Assembly: GCA_023897205.1 (NCBI GenBank)
Contig: JAHWDD010000004.1
Location: 434,001-498,000, forward strand
Length of the DNA: 64,000 nucleotides
DNA from: Exophiala sp. HKRS030
Taxonomy: Eukaryota > Ascomycota > Eurotiomycetes > Chaetothyriales > Herpotrichiellaceae
Reading direction: 5' to 3'
Each line of letters begins with the position of its first letter. Positions within the stretch are counted from its first letter, which is position 1. Under the pieces are notes generated by a model that made no database searches, was not told the origin of the DNA, and was given only the letters and a program-made list of their open reading frames with translations. The position numbers and the translations under genes are program-made. Positions 38,811-50,114 of the stretch are shown in pieces.

Positions 38811-40681
38811 GTTGATGATATATTCAAGCAACCAAGTTAAAAAATATATAGTCCGTGGTTTGAAGATCGATCGGTGTTTGAGCAAAGATAAAGGATACAA
38901 AGGTCGCCCCGGGACTGATAATGGTTAAAAGAAAGAAACAATGTTATATGCGATAAAGATTGTTCTTCGACGGACCATGGGCATTGGGGTCCTTTGTAAT
39001 CTGACAATACAACCCAAGCTGATGCTCAGATCTCGTGGTATCAAGGACCCTAAGCCATGCGCGGTTCCAGAATATTGTGGAGTCGGCTAAGCTGTTTTCT
39101 GTGTACAATAGCAGAAGCTCGCAAGAGATCCCTCATACAAATGCTTCTGTCGCACGTGGAGCTGACCCGACGTGTAGGGACCAAGGACGTGCACGAGATC
39201 GTAGTGTGTCGAGGTTCTTAGCTGATCAGACACGTGGATCTGGACCAACGTAACGGCGCAACGGCAAGAAGTCGAGGTAAAGAGAGTGTATAGCTGGCGA
39301 AAAACGGCTTCTAGACCACGATGGACGAAAGGCCGAGTGCCAAAGGCGATCTGAGGATGAAGCAAAGTATCGCACAGATCTCAGGGTTTGAGAAAATGAA
39401 GTTAAAAAGGAAGAGCCGGAGAAGCTGTGAAGAAACCGAGCAGTGGAGTGAGGCAGGATATAGGAAAATCAAGCGGGTGAAAAAGCATGGACAATTGGAA
39501 GCCTAATGGGAGCAATGACACCTACTGAAGTCCGTTTGGAGAGAGAAAAGAGGATCTAGAATCTCAAAAGGAAATGATCCTCTTTAGATGTTGTATCATC
39601 ACGAGGAGCAGTGTCCAAGTGTGGGCGAGAAAAGGGCAGACGTGGGTGGCCGTGCGTCGTGTAACTGGGGACGTGCACTAGAACCATGGATGTGGCACCG
39701 ACGATGGATGTGACATCAAGCGGTTTATCGGGAAGAAGGTTTTGTACTCCAGGAAATGAAAAGGCAGAGGGAGATAGCCTTCTAGCTTGGTAGCTTGTGC
39801 TCCGTAGTCATCCAGAAGAGGGATAAAAAGGACAGGTAGAGGTCGATGCGAGCCGCGAAAAAGGGAATTAAAGGTGGTGAAGTTTGTGCGATGGTGACCA
39901 AGGATGTCCATTCCACGACTAGCCGTAGTGTACGCTAGATGTTTATAGGTTAGCGCAATGAGGCTAGCGACGGCTTAATGAGTTAAAAATCAACCGGTCA
40001 AGCTTTTGTAAAGAAATGATTCGACCATTTGCTCAACGTGGGGCGGGAGTGGCTGTCGATTGGCTGAGAAAGTCACGGGCTGATCACTTTAGCTCAACTG
40101 CTTCCTCTTAACGAACAAGGGCGGCATGAACGTCGGCATGAACGGGCGTGAACGGGCTACCGGCATTTTTGCGGCATATCATGGAAGAGGCGTTTGGGAG
40201 TCTGGGGGGCACCTAGGGGGCGTTCACTGCCCCCACCGGAGGAAAGCCACCTTAGGTGCTACCCATAGAAGCGAAATACACCTGCAGATAAGGTACTTTG
40301 AATATACGAGGTGTCTGGGAACATCATATCAAAGTTGAATCTTGAGTCTTGATACACCTTATCGTGCAACACTTGCAAGGTCTTGGAGATAGCTATGATT
40401 TCCACAAAACCCACAGAGATAACGTCGCTGGCTTTTTCCCGTATTCCTCCGACCCTCGACTATCAGATAAAACTCAGATTCCAGATAGGTTTCAACTAGT
40501 GCAGTCTCATTCTACAATCCATTCAAGGCTTCTTCAGCAAGGCCAGCCAGCCACCATCTTTCTGTTTATACATACGTTACGGAATATGTGTCGTTCATTC
40601 GTGACTGCTGGGTTCTTCCGGTTTCAATGTCTGGACTTCAGACTCTACAGCCTCCCAAACGCCCTTTTCACAAGTATCATC
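38811..40681. other. 1.9 kb intergenic, no gene seen
   Basis: Upstream region of the kinase and 3' flank of OSH3, both on the minus strand. Short frames on both strands (60-90 codons) show no motif. Around 40190-40250 is a GC-rich stretch (GGGGGCACCTAGGGGGCG). Confidence 0.45.
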
Positions 40682-43600
40682 TCACACTTCCAGCACGGGG
40701 ATGACACCCGTCCATTCCCCACGCGCTCGTTCCTCCCAATACCCATCCTTGCCGGTCTTGAGCTTCCAAACCACTTCGTCACCGAGATGGACCTTGGTAA
40801 ACCACCGAGCTTTCCATTCTTCACCTGAGGCTTCCATCTCTCTTCTCCGCGCCCGTTGACCCTCCTCCAGTTGGTTCTTGATTGTTTCGGCTTGGTCGTG
40901 TTCCCCTTGTTCCAATGCTCGTTGATCTGGTCGCAACCTGCTATCAGTCACCGGTATTCGGTTCCTCTCCACCTCTGTGATCTCATTCAATTCAGCTGCA
41001 AAGAGCGTCATGCCGTAGTGTTTGGGGGCGTTGTCGACCAAGGGTCCCGCTGACCAGACTGTTGATTTGTTGAGTTTTCCAGGTTCTTTGAGTTGCAGCG
41101 AATTCGTCCATGTCCCGTGCAAAGCAATTGACAAGTCTTGCCCGCTCGGGTCAAATGTCTGCACCTCGACTTCTTCACTACGACCAGAGAACATGCCTTT
41201 GGCCTTGAATGTTGTCACCGATTTGGATCCCGCAGTTTCGTTGACCACCGTCATTGTTCCGACTGGTTCCACATATTTTTCACCTGCGATGATGTTCCGC
41301 AGAAAGGAATTCGCAGCACTCCACGAGAAAATCTCGCCCGTGCTGTGAAGCACTACTCGTGCTTTGCCTTCTGTAATAATCTCGGATGACTTACCCCAGA
41401 ATTTTTGCGACGGCAAGGGCGATTGAGTAAAAGTCCAATCCTTGGCTTCAGCATGCAGTGCGAGTTGTACAGGACGATGAGACACCTTTTCGGCGATGAG
41501 CCGAAATCCTCGATCCTCGCGCACAAGTTCGTAAGTCTCTCCGAGCATCGGATTGAACGGTTTGCGAATTGACCGCTCCTTGACACGGGAGCTTGACAAC
41601 GACGAGATAGCAAAGGCAGTCACATACATTAACCGCTCAAAGACATCGCCACTCTTCACCGCTGCATCGAGGAGCTGCGAATACTCAAGCTGTTCGGCCG
41701 CCCGCTGGAGTAGTGATAAGGGCTCATTGGCAGAAACTGGCATCGAAATCGTCGACAAATCCTTACCGACATTCTTTCTGAGAAATCCAATCAAGCTTGG
41801 AGGCATAATGGTGGGTGCTGCAATTGTCGTCCTCCGTGACACACGATCCAATGGCAACGGGACCAAATTCTTGGCGCGCGGTGGTAGGTAGGCAGAAACA
41901 CTGTCCGATCGCCGTTTCGCGACATCGAGTGCATCGTCCCCGATATCGCTACTGGTCGCCGAATCTTCGTCAACGCCAGTGCCTTCGTCATTGCTCTCCT
42001 CGTGGTCCGAATCACTATGGATGTTGAGAAGCCTCGAGGTATCCTCGGCATCAAAATATTCCTGTGACTCGATGGATTGGAGACTCAATCTCGAAACAGC
42101 AGACTTGGGGGTGTAGTCCTTCTGATCTTGCTCTCTGCCACCAAAGAAGAGAACTCGGCCACGACCGAGTCAAGATCGTATAGTACTGCTTTGCAATGGT
42201 CATGCATGCTCTCTTCGTGATGAAGATGTGGTCGAGAACTGAGTCTGCCTCCAGGAGATGGAGAAACCCCGTTCTTCAGGAGATTCTCCACTCCTGGAAC
42301 AGGCACCGCAAGCTGAGCCGAAACACTTCGCTTGAAGATACTAGTTTGCGTGGAAGTAGCGCTAGGCTTCCGTTTCCAGAAAGGTCTTTTGTCGTCCTGT
42401 CTGAAATAATCATCACTGGGACCATCTGTGGGTGTCGATCCTGGAGACCCGGATCCGATTCTTGGAGACGATGCAGAAACTGCGGAAGGTGGTGATATGG
42501 TGTCTAGGCACAATCGCCGAACGGCATCTCGCGTACCCGAAATCCTGCTCAAAAGAGTCTCCAGCCGTAGCCATTCTTGCTCATCTACCGCAGAGGCCCC
42601 AGCACTTTGTCCTTGGTCACCGGTTTGCAGATGCAGGTCATGCCCAGGTGTGGCAGATTCGAGCATGAGTCGGTTAGCATTTTCCAAGGCCACTCTCCAA
42701 GCCTCAAAATCCGAGGCGTTATTAGCCTTGAGATGCCAGATTTCTGCTCCTGAGTCTATTGAGATTTCACGAGATTTTGCATTGGCCGCAATGGCCGCAA
42801 GGGACAAAGGAATGGCCCCACGAAGAGCCGACGAGTTCCGGTCGTGGTAGTATGATAGAGTAGAAGACGTATAATCCAGGCAGAAGAAGCGACGTGCATA
42901 TCCCTGATGCTTTTTCCTCCTCCGCTTTTGGAGAACACCTGTATGGATCGAAGCTGATTCCTCGATATTCTTTCCACCTTCAGATAGAGCCGCAACGCTA
43001 GCAGGTATGGAGTGGCTTATCGAGGCCTGCCTCAATGAGTCTACAGATTCCTTGTCCTTTGCCTTCAATCTTGGACTTCTCTTGAACATGGGAGCCGAGT
43101 TGGCAGCAATGGACATGGCTGAAGCCATTGCTTGAGAATGATGCATCTGAGCACCAAGCTGGATCTGCTGCTGACAGACAGTGGGGTAGGTGAAGAGGAA
43201 GACGGACGCGGTCTTTGAGATACTCTTGGAGAAGGTATTATCAAAGACCAACGCATAGTTCCCGCCCTGTCCCAGAGGGACTTCATAGATGCCCTGGGAG
43301 ACCTTATCTGCCTCGCATTTCCCCACCCAGCGAATGGGTTTCAGCCCAATGCCAGTCAATTTCTCGATCGCTGTAGAGTTGGCGGTCGGATCGCTCTTCT
43401 CCTCGTCAACGACCGAGGGGTTCGGTGAGGGGGAGGAAGGGACGCGTGGGAGGCAGTCAAGCTGGAGACAGGGCCAGGATGCTTGAACAGGCCGAAGTTG
43501 ATCGACTTCTTGTGTGGTTGGAGAGTCCATGAAATAGAATGCTCTTGTTTGACATTGACCCAGCGCACCAAGTAACTCTAAAAACGGACAGGACAAGGTC

Positions 43601-43688
43601 AACAATCGGTTGCACGGTGGCGTGGGGAAGATGACAAGTGTTGTTGACCTACTCTGGAATGTACCTCGATCTGCTCGAGGCCTGCCAT
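40682..43688 (-). CDS. OSH3: oxysterol-binding protein Osh3-type (GOLD-PH-FFAT-ORD), two apparent frame breaks
   Basis: Exon 1 43688-43653 (MAGLEQIEVHSR), intron 43652-43578 (75 bp), exon 2 43577-40682. Domains in order: N-terminal GOLD-like domain (SYLVRWVNVKQEHSISWTLQ, KSINFGLFKHPG, then YALVFDNTFSKSISKTASVFLFTYP); PH domain (KHQGYARRFFCLDYTSSTLSYY to EAWRVALENAN); an FFAT-like VAP-binding motif QEYFDAED; and the lipid-binding ORD with KPFNPMLGETYE and EKVSHRPV, the Osh3-type form of the family signature. It carries sterols or phosphoinositides at ER-plasma membrane contacts. Two frame steps interrupt exon 2, at C5 runs on the coding strand: plus 43429-43433 (inside the GOLD-like domain) and plus 42107-42111 (just before FFAT). 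Restoring one base at each gives 978 codons including stop, an exact fit. Confidence 0.92.
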
Positions 43689-44626
43689 GTGGGAAGATGG
43701 CGGGCGAGTTTAGGCTGCAGCAGAATCTCTCGTTGGTGTTCCCGTCACGCTCTGCTAGATCCAAAGAAAGTCTCAGGGAAATTGAGCAAATTGTGGCATG
43801 GCTGGAATTACTCGAATGCTTGCTTGTCGAAGTTCGGATCGTCGAGCAGTATGGTACGAGTTGAACCAAGTAAGCCAAGTAGTGCACAAGGAGCCAATGC
43901 CAGGAACGGCGACGTATGTGAGCCGAGCGGAATCTGTCTGACCGCAAGCGTGGGCAAAGGCACGCACCACGCCACAGGGTCAGGTATCTCGTTAGGTACT
44001 GTACCTACGGGCTGGCAGTGCTCCCTAAGTCACCTAAAGTTAGGAGTCTAGAAGTCTCCGGTAGTGGTTGAGGGGTTACTTAGGATTTCTCGGGTTCCAC
44101 TGGGTCCGGAAACAAACCCAAAGTCGGGGGCCTCGGCCAGTTGTGGTGCCGAAACTCTAGTTAATTAGGTACTAAGTTACCCACGAGGTGTCATCTTCTT
44201 CTCACCTTACTACTGCTTATTCGGGAGGCTTTGAGGATGTTGTGGACATTGTAGGATTCACAAGGGTTTTATGCATCGGCTCCCGAAGTCTCAAGTACGG
44301 TCTAGTACTGGGTGAGTCGCAAGAAATTTGCACATGCTCGTCTTCTTAGGTCATTCTCATCAAGCCATACTTGCATTTTCTTCCTGAAGAAAATATTCTT
44401 TCAAAAGTACGGAGTGATTGGACAGCCATGGCTAAGATGATCGTGCCCATGCCCCGTCAAGTTGGCGGCAAGTGCGTGAGATGGATCGGGGCTATCATGC
44501 TGCCTACCTATCTCGCTGTTGGTCGTCGCGAAGGTGCGATAACCTATTCATCACACATCTACAAATACAAAATTTCGTTGCATCAGGAGCTTGTCTTGGG
44601 ATTCAACCAGAATCTGCTGACATCCC
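43689..44626. promoter_or_regulatory. OSH3 promoter and IEC3 3' flank
   Basis: About 940 bp. Plus-strand frames at 43610-44051 are antisense to the OSH3 5' end or chance. Near 43980-44200 there are repeated TTAGG/CCTAA-like bits (GTTAGGTAC, GTTAGGAG), too irregular to call a repeat. Confidence 0.4.
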
Positions 44627-45754
44627 TCAGCCTGTCGAAACCTTTTTCGCCCGTTTGCCACGAGTACTCTCTTCCTTGCCTTCCTTCTTCCGTTTCGTGC
44701 CTCGAGCATTGCCGCCTTTAGGACGGTATCCTCCGTCATTATCTCGTTTCCGCTTGCCTTTTGTTGGAGGTGCGGTGTATGCAGGATAAAGCTCCTCAAA
44801 CTTGTCTCCTTCGCGTTTCCATTGCTCAGAGCTCGTTGCCTTCCTTGCCGAACTTCGCGAGGCTGTCGCTCGTGCTGGCTTTTCCGAGGCTGGCTCATTA
44901 TCTTGGAGAAAAACTTGAGGTTGATGTCGTCGAAGCCAATTGTAGACTGATACTGGGTTCTTTAGTTGCATCTCTCGTTCCATTTGAATGGTTCGGTCCA
45001 CCCCACGGCTGCTCTGGTGGTTGGCGACATGTGCTCGAGGATGAGTTCCCTTCTCATCGAGAAAATTATCCAAAGATTGTAAGTATTGCTCCTCATCTTT
45101 GGCTGAGATAAATCCGATATAATGCTCTTGTGCTGTATCCGCAATCTCGTCATGGATGGCTGGACGAGGAGCATGCTGGAGTAGTGAAGCGTAGGAGCGA
45201 CTGGGCTTTAAGTCTTCCGTATCCAACAGTGAATCTTCGATCGCATGATATTCGGCTGGTGTAATCTCGTGCGACTGAAGTTGCATTCGCGCCTTTTGCA
45301 GTCTGAGATGCCCCTCCTCTTCATCCACCTTGGCCGCTGGTGATTGAATGGCTTTGCTCGAGTATCCCGGGGGTGTCAAATCGTAGCGCAGTCGTGGAGG
45401 AACTTGAGGTAAGGAATTGAGCTCAAGCAATAGTTGAAGTAGTTGGCTTAATGAGGGTCAGAAATTTTAATCTGGTCAACGCGTGAAAAGTACTCACTCT
45501 GTCTGTTCAGCAAGACGTTGCGATATCTCGCTAATCCTCTGCTCTTCTCGGAATAGGTTGTTACTCTCCCTTGTCCCCTCCTCAAAAGTCACCATGATCT
45601 TACGATACTTCCGCCTGGTCACCGATGTCAGTCTCGATCAGATGGGTGAGGCCTGAAGTCGGTGATACCTGTAAGATTTCTTTGACGCCGCAGACTCGGC
45701 CACGGTGGAGGCTGCATGATTGGTGATGCTCTCTTGAGGACCTTCAGAAGACAT
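44627..45754 (-). CDS. iec3: INO80 chromatin-remodelling complex subunit Iec3-like
   Basis: Three exons: 45754-45669, 45614-45498 and 45446-44627 (introns 54 and 51 bp), 340 residues. Start at MSSEGPQ; an upstream in-frame extension looks untranslated. The conserved N-terminal block, assembled across all three exons, is RRKYRKIMVTFEEGTRESN, then NLFREEQRISEISQRLAEQ and LLLELNSLPQVPPRLRYDL. This is the signature I associate with Iec3, a fungal subunit of the INO80 remodeller first described in fission yeast. A VYNWLRRHQPQVF segment follows, then a Lys/Arg-rich tail (KGKRKRDN, RGTKRKK) that could be a nuclear signal or DNA-contact region. It is divergent from the NOP13-like gene across 570 bp. 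Confidence 0.8.
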
Positions 45755-46323
45755 TGTCGTGAGTTTGCTAGTGCTGGCGTAAACTCGTACTGTCGTAGCG
45801 AGGGATGAGCGCAGTTCAGCGGTTCCGGCTCCGGGAAGACAAATCGAGGTAAATGGCTTGATTTGAGTTGAAAGGGGGATTGGCAAGGCGAGAGTTGTCG
45901 CGCCCTTAGGTCAGCCTTGGGGTGAGTTCTCTCAGAGTCAGCGATAGAACAAGATTGTCAGAATACGTGCGGCAGGAGTCCAGATTCATGAGACATGCTG
46001 AAGTTCGACTGAGGGACGCGATTCGCAAATATGCGGTGCTGGATCAGGAATTCAAGTCTCCTTGAGCCGAGTAGAAGGAGAACAAAGTGCAAAGTACGGC
46101 GGACTGGGGGCTCCTTGAGCAAACGGTTGATCTAGATTAAATTAGGTTAGATATCCGCCGGATACTAAACCCGATTTGCATATCTGCGAGTTCCAAAACT
46201 TTTCGGGCAAAAATTAATTCACCTGGAAGTTTCAAGGCTATAGTTTTGGCTTGAAGTTGACGTTGTCAATGACCTTGACTGAGAATCAGACATAAGAAGC
46301 AGTGTTCTGAGAATTTATTCATA
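45755..46323. promoter_or_regulatory. divergent promoter of IEC3 and NOP13-like genes
   Basis: About 570 bp without a gene. No distinct box recognised. Confidence 0.4.
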
Positions 46324-47427
46324 ATGAGTGTCTCCGAATCTACGCTAGAAAATGTAAAATCTACGTCGCGAAAGAGAAATCTTGAAGCCGCCGAGATTGA
46401 GATTGATGTTGAGGCTCCAGAGCCACCGTCCAAAAAAGCCCTACGCAAAGCTAAGAAGTCCAAAACCGCATCGACTAAAGGAGAATTGGTACCTGGATCG
46501 GAGACAACGCCGCAGCATGAAATTTCCAAAGAAGCTCAGAGAGATCAGAGACGATCAGATTACGGAATATGGATTGGCAACCTATCCTTTGGCACCACCC
46601 GAGACGACCTGTTCAAGTTCTTCACTAGCACTGGATCAAAAGCAATTCAGCAAGACCAGATTACAAGAATCAACCTACCTCTAGGACAGCCCAAATATGG
46701 CAAACCAGCGAATAAAGGCTTCGCCTATATTGACTTCAAAGATGCTGCTGCTCTGAATTCTGCCCTTGAGTTCAGCGAAGCATTGCTTGACGGACGCAGA
46801 GTACTGATCAAGAATGCCAAAAGTTTTGAGGGTAGACCGCAAGTCACCAAGACGGACAGTAAGGAGTCTGAGGGCAAAGCTCCCAGTAAACGAATCTTTG
46901 TGGGCAATCTAGACTTCGACACGACGGCAGAGGACCTCGAAGAGCATTTTGGCATCTGTGGATCTATCAACAACACTCACATGGCCACTTTCGAGGATAG
47001 TGGAAAATGTAAAGGTTATGCATGGGTTGAGTTCGAGCAATTATCGTCGGCGCAGACTGCTATGCGCGGCTGGGTCGAAACACAAGACGATTCCGACTTG
47101 ATTAAGACGGGCGAGACAGGTAAAAGGAGGACCTGGCTCCAAAAACTCAAGGGTAGAAGATTACGCATGGAATTTGCCGAGGACAAAGTCACCCGATATC
47201 AGAAACGTTTTGGCAAAGGCAGCAAAGCAGCCGAATCAAGCGAAGACCCCACAGGAGTGACACTAGACAATCCTATACAGGAAGTTGGCAATGGCACTAG
47301 ACCAGAATCAAGACCACCACGTGAAGGTGGGTTACGCAAGAAAGCCGGCAAATACAGCGACGAGACGGTACAAAGATTGACAGGGGCAATCGTTGAAGCT
47401 AAGGGAAAGAAAACCACATTTACTTAG
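46324..47427 (+). CDS. NOP13: nucleolar RNA-binding protein, Nop13-like, two RRMs
   Basis: Single exon, 367 residues. A Lys-rich N-terminus (SKKALRKAKKSK) precedes RRM1: RNP2 IWIGNL, RNP1 KGFAYIDF, then DGRRVLIKNAKSFEGRP. RRM2 has RNP2 IFVGNL, then HMATFEDSGKCKGYAWVEF and GRRLRMEFAEDK. The LLIKNA-SFEGRP and MATFEDSGKCKG texts are typical of Nop13, a nucleolar protein found in pre-ribosomes. The basic tail (RKKAGKYSDET) is also normal. The start is the first ATG, and the frame has no interruption. Confidence 0.85.
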   Translation: MSVSESTLENVKSTSRKRNLEAAEIEIDVEAPEPPSKKALRKAKKSKTASTKGELVPGSETTPQHEISKEAQRDQRRSDYGIWIGNLSFGTTRDDLFKFFTSTGSKAIQQDQITRINLPLGQPKYGKPANKGFAYIDFKDAAALNSALEFSEALLDGRRVLIKNAKSFEGRPQVTKTDSKESEGKAPSKRIFVGNLDFDTTAEDLEEHFGICGSINNTHMATFEDSGKCKGYAWVEFEQLSSAQTAMRGWVETQDDSDLIKTGETGKRRTWLQKLKGRRLRMEFAEDKVTRYQKRFGKGSKAAESSEDPTGVTLDNPIQEVGNGTRPESRPPREGGLRKKAGKYSDETVQRLTGAIVEAKGKKTTFT

Positions 47428-48068
47428 GTTTTCTCTCTGGAAACCTTGAATTGAGTGTTCTTGTATGGAATGTCTTTCAGAAAGAAGGGGGCTTTAGCTG
47501 GCTCAGTCACAAAATACGTCTATAGTCACTAAAAAAGCAGACTTTGTGTCGTTATAAACTCCTCAACTTCATGGAAGAGTGCGTCAACGCGTTACCGGAA
47601 ACGGATTAGCGTCCCCTCGACAAAAATCTGGGGCAAAGTTGAATCTTGAAGTGTAGAGCCGTCCAAGTGTACACGAGCCGCAAGTTCGTCGTGTCGTGAT
47701 CCTCCAACTGTTTCCAGTTCGAACAAGAACAGACCACAAACCAACTTCTGTTCCAATTGCTTGACTTTCTCCATCAACTCCTTTGCACATTGTCCATCGT
47801 TTTGAGCCACCTTTAGACACAGTCTGCGTTACCTAACGGCCGTTCGTGGTGTCTCGTTCTCCAGAATCCCGCCTTGACGACATGGCTATTTAGCCTAGTC
47901 TTCCTCCTCCAAGTAAACGCAATCCCAGCAACCTCGCCTTCATCGAGTATTGACTCGGTCCTCATTTCTCAAGGATGATCCCACTTCCTACGTTCTGAGT
48001 TATTTCGCGAAAGTTTTCAATTCGCCGTCAAGAACCACGAGTCTACCTCCGTACGTCAGTTCAAAGCT
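47428..48068. other. NOP13 3' flank and upstream region of the Barentsz-type gene
   Basis: A minus-strand frame at 47592-47810 reads like a short helical protein (GQCAKELMEKVKQLEQKL), but it has no ATG and no splice arrangement that I could make work with the ATG at 47883. It may be the last exon of a small gene; left unresolved. Confidence 0.35.
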
Positions 48069-50114
48069 ATGCCGGGTTCTAGAAGGAAGAATATCATTGC
48101 CAGCCGGCGCAGGCGACAAGATGATGGGGAAGAGGATGGGTCACTCGTTGGCGACCTTGAGGATGACTCGTTAAGTGAAGGTTCTGCAGCGAGTAACGTC
48201 GACGGCGAGGATGGTGCAGAAAGTGATTCGAGTGACGATGAGCCAGAAAACACAGTTCCTAGCAAGTCATCAGCCTCGACCCATCCGGGACATCAAATTG
48301 GGCAGTCGAGTGATCTAGTCTCTTCGTCCAAACCATCGTCTAAATCGAACGGTGCCTTCAAAGCTAAGCCGGAGAGCCGCATCACAGGGCCCAACTTCGG
48401 CGATGATGACCAAGCACAAACGATGGAAGAGATACACTTCAATGACCTCAACACCTCGACTGAGGACCAAGTCACTCAAGACCAGTCAACCGTTCCGACA
48501 ACTTCTCCACCTCACGAGACCTCTCTCCAACGATCACGTCGGGAACATCAAGAATATATCCAACAGCGCAACGCGAATCCGGCCTTTGTGCCGACAAGAG
48601 GTGGCTTTTTCCTTCATGATGACCGTAGTGGCGGCTCAAACGGATACAACAGAGCCCTTCCTCGGGGCCGAGGTCGTGCGTATGGTCCAGCCGTCATGGC
48701 AGGGTATGCTTCTCCCCCGCGAGTCTTACACTCAAGCTAACACTCCTACAGACGAGGCGTTGCTCCTGTGGAGCCCGCAGACAAGCAGTGGGCTCACGAT
48801 CTACATGAAAGGCATGAGCTGGCGCCCAAGCCTGAACATGCCATCTCCAGAAATCAAGCGGATACTCATAACTCCCAGGTCGAGAAACATGCTAGTACGA
48901 CTACAAATGCACCCAATCGAACATTTTCTTTTACAACAATACTCGGCAATGTGACGGTGCAAATATCCCTCCCAGGTATGGACGAGAAGAAGCTGGTGCC
49001 AAACGTCGTTCGAAAGCATCACACTCTACTTCCGCAACACCGACCTCCATTGCGGCGGGATAAACCCGTTCGAATCTCCATACCAAACGAATCGCCTCGG
49101 TATATTTTTCCCAGCCTGGAGAGGTCATTTATCTTTATACCGCGCGCACTGAGACCCAACAATCAATATGGTCGTGGCCGTGGTCGGGGTAGCTTCCACG
49201 GAAGTCGTCGGCCGAGCGTTTACACTCCAAGCGTGGCCATGAGCCGCAAATCCTCCATCGCGGCCTCAGTCATGAGGGATGGAGTACGTTCTCCGGCGGA
49301 GTCGATCATGTCACGTATGGGTATGCCTCACGTCGACCCCACTCGACCAGTCGTACGCATGCCCTCTGTCGGGCCTAACCCGTCCCTGTCTCGTCTAGGG
49401 CCTGTTCCCATGCTGAATGGAAATTTTGTTATACCCCCACAACTCAACAACATGTACCCTGCTCCCCCTCACGAATACCATACAGCACTTCCAATCCACC
49501 AGCCTCGACCCCAGAAGGCAGTCTCTGTTGCAGCTATTGACTCACCCACGTCCTTTCAAGTCAAGGCTCCCACTCAGCAACAAGAGCAGCCTTTCCACCA
49601 GCAAGTCCCTCCACACATGGCGACGCCAAGTGCGGAAGATAGGCAGCTCCTACCAATAGGGCCTGGGGTTGCGCCCGCCGCGCCGCTGTCACAGATACCT
49701 GAAGGCGCCGTATTTGCTCCCGGATTTCAACCATATCAAATGGTAGGTGCACCACCATACTACGGTGCAACGTATCAAAGCACGCCCGCTTTCTACCCAC
49801 CTATAAACGAATCTTTCGGACACGGAGCGAATGGATCAGCTCTTGCACCAAATTTCATACCTGGGTCACAAGCGCATCACGTTGGCTATCTGCCTGGAAT
49901 GGGACCAATCGACAACAGCAGTCATGTGGCACATGAGTCTAACGGCATGGTGTATTATTTCAACAATCCTCCGCAGATGTATCCCGCCGACATCCAGGGC
50001 GGGTACCCTGTGACTGGCAACAATAATACCGTAATGGCGAACGGATATCCAGGTCAGCAGCAATCATTCTATTACTCTCCAATGCCTGCCGGAGGTTTCT
50101 ATCCGACGCAATAG
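48069..50114 (+). CDS. Barentsz/CASC3-type protein (exon-junction complex, eIF4A3-binding)
   Basis: Two exons, 48069-48703 and 48752-50114 (48-bp intron GTATGC...CTACAG), 665 residues. It opens with a basic stretch (SRRKNIIASRRRRQDD) and a long acidic, Ser-rich region. The Btz core comes at about residues 160-235: REHQEYIQQRNANPAFVP, RGGFFLHDDR, a Gly/Arg patch, then VEPADKQWAHDLHE formed across the intron. FFLHDDR and a nearby W-HD are the conserved contacts with the RNA helicase eIF4A3. The remainder is low-complexity Pro/Gln/Tyr-rich with an RGRGRG run. Inferred role: mRNA localisation, surveillance or translation through the exon-junction complex. Whether this fungus has the full complex cannot be told here. 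Confidence 0.75.

Noticed and set aside
43356..43571. Separate 71-codon minus-strand gene next to OSH3
   Set aside because: Its text (VRWVNVKQEHSISW) is the OSH3 GOLD-like N-terminus in the frame before the C5-run step, so it belongs to OSH3.
47592..47810. Small minus-strand gene between NOP13 and the Barentsz-type gene
   Set aside because: Helical text looks real, but there is no ATG and no acceptable intron to the ATG at 47883; not enough to annotate.
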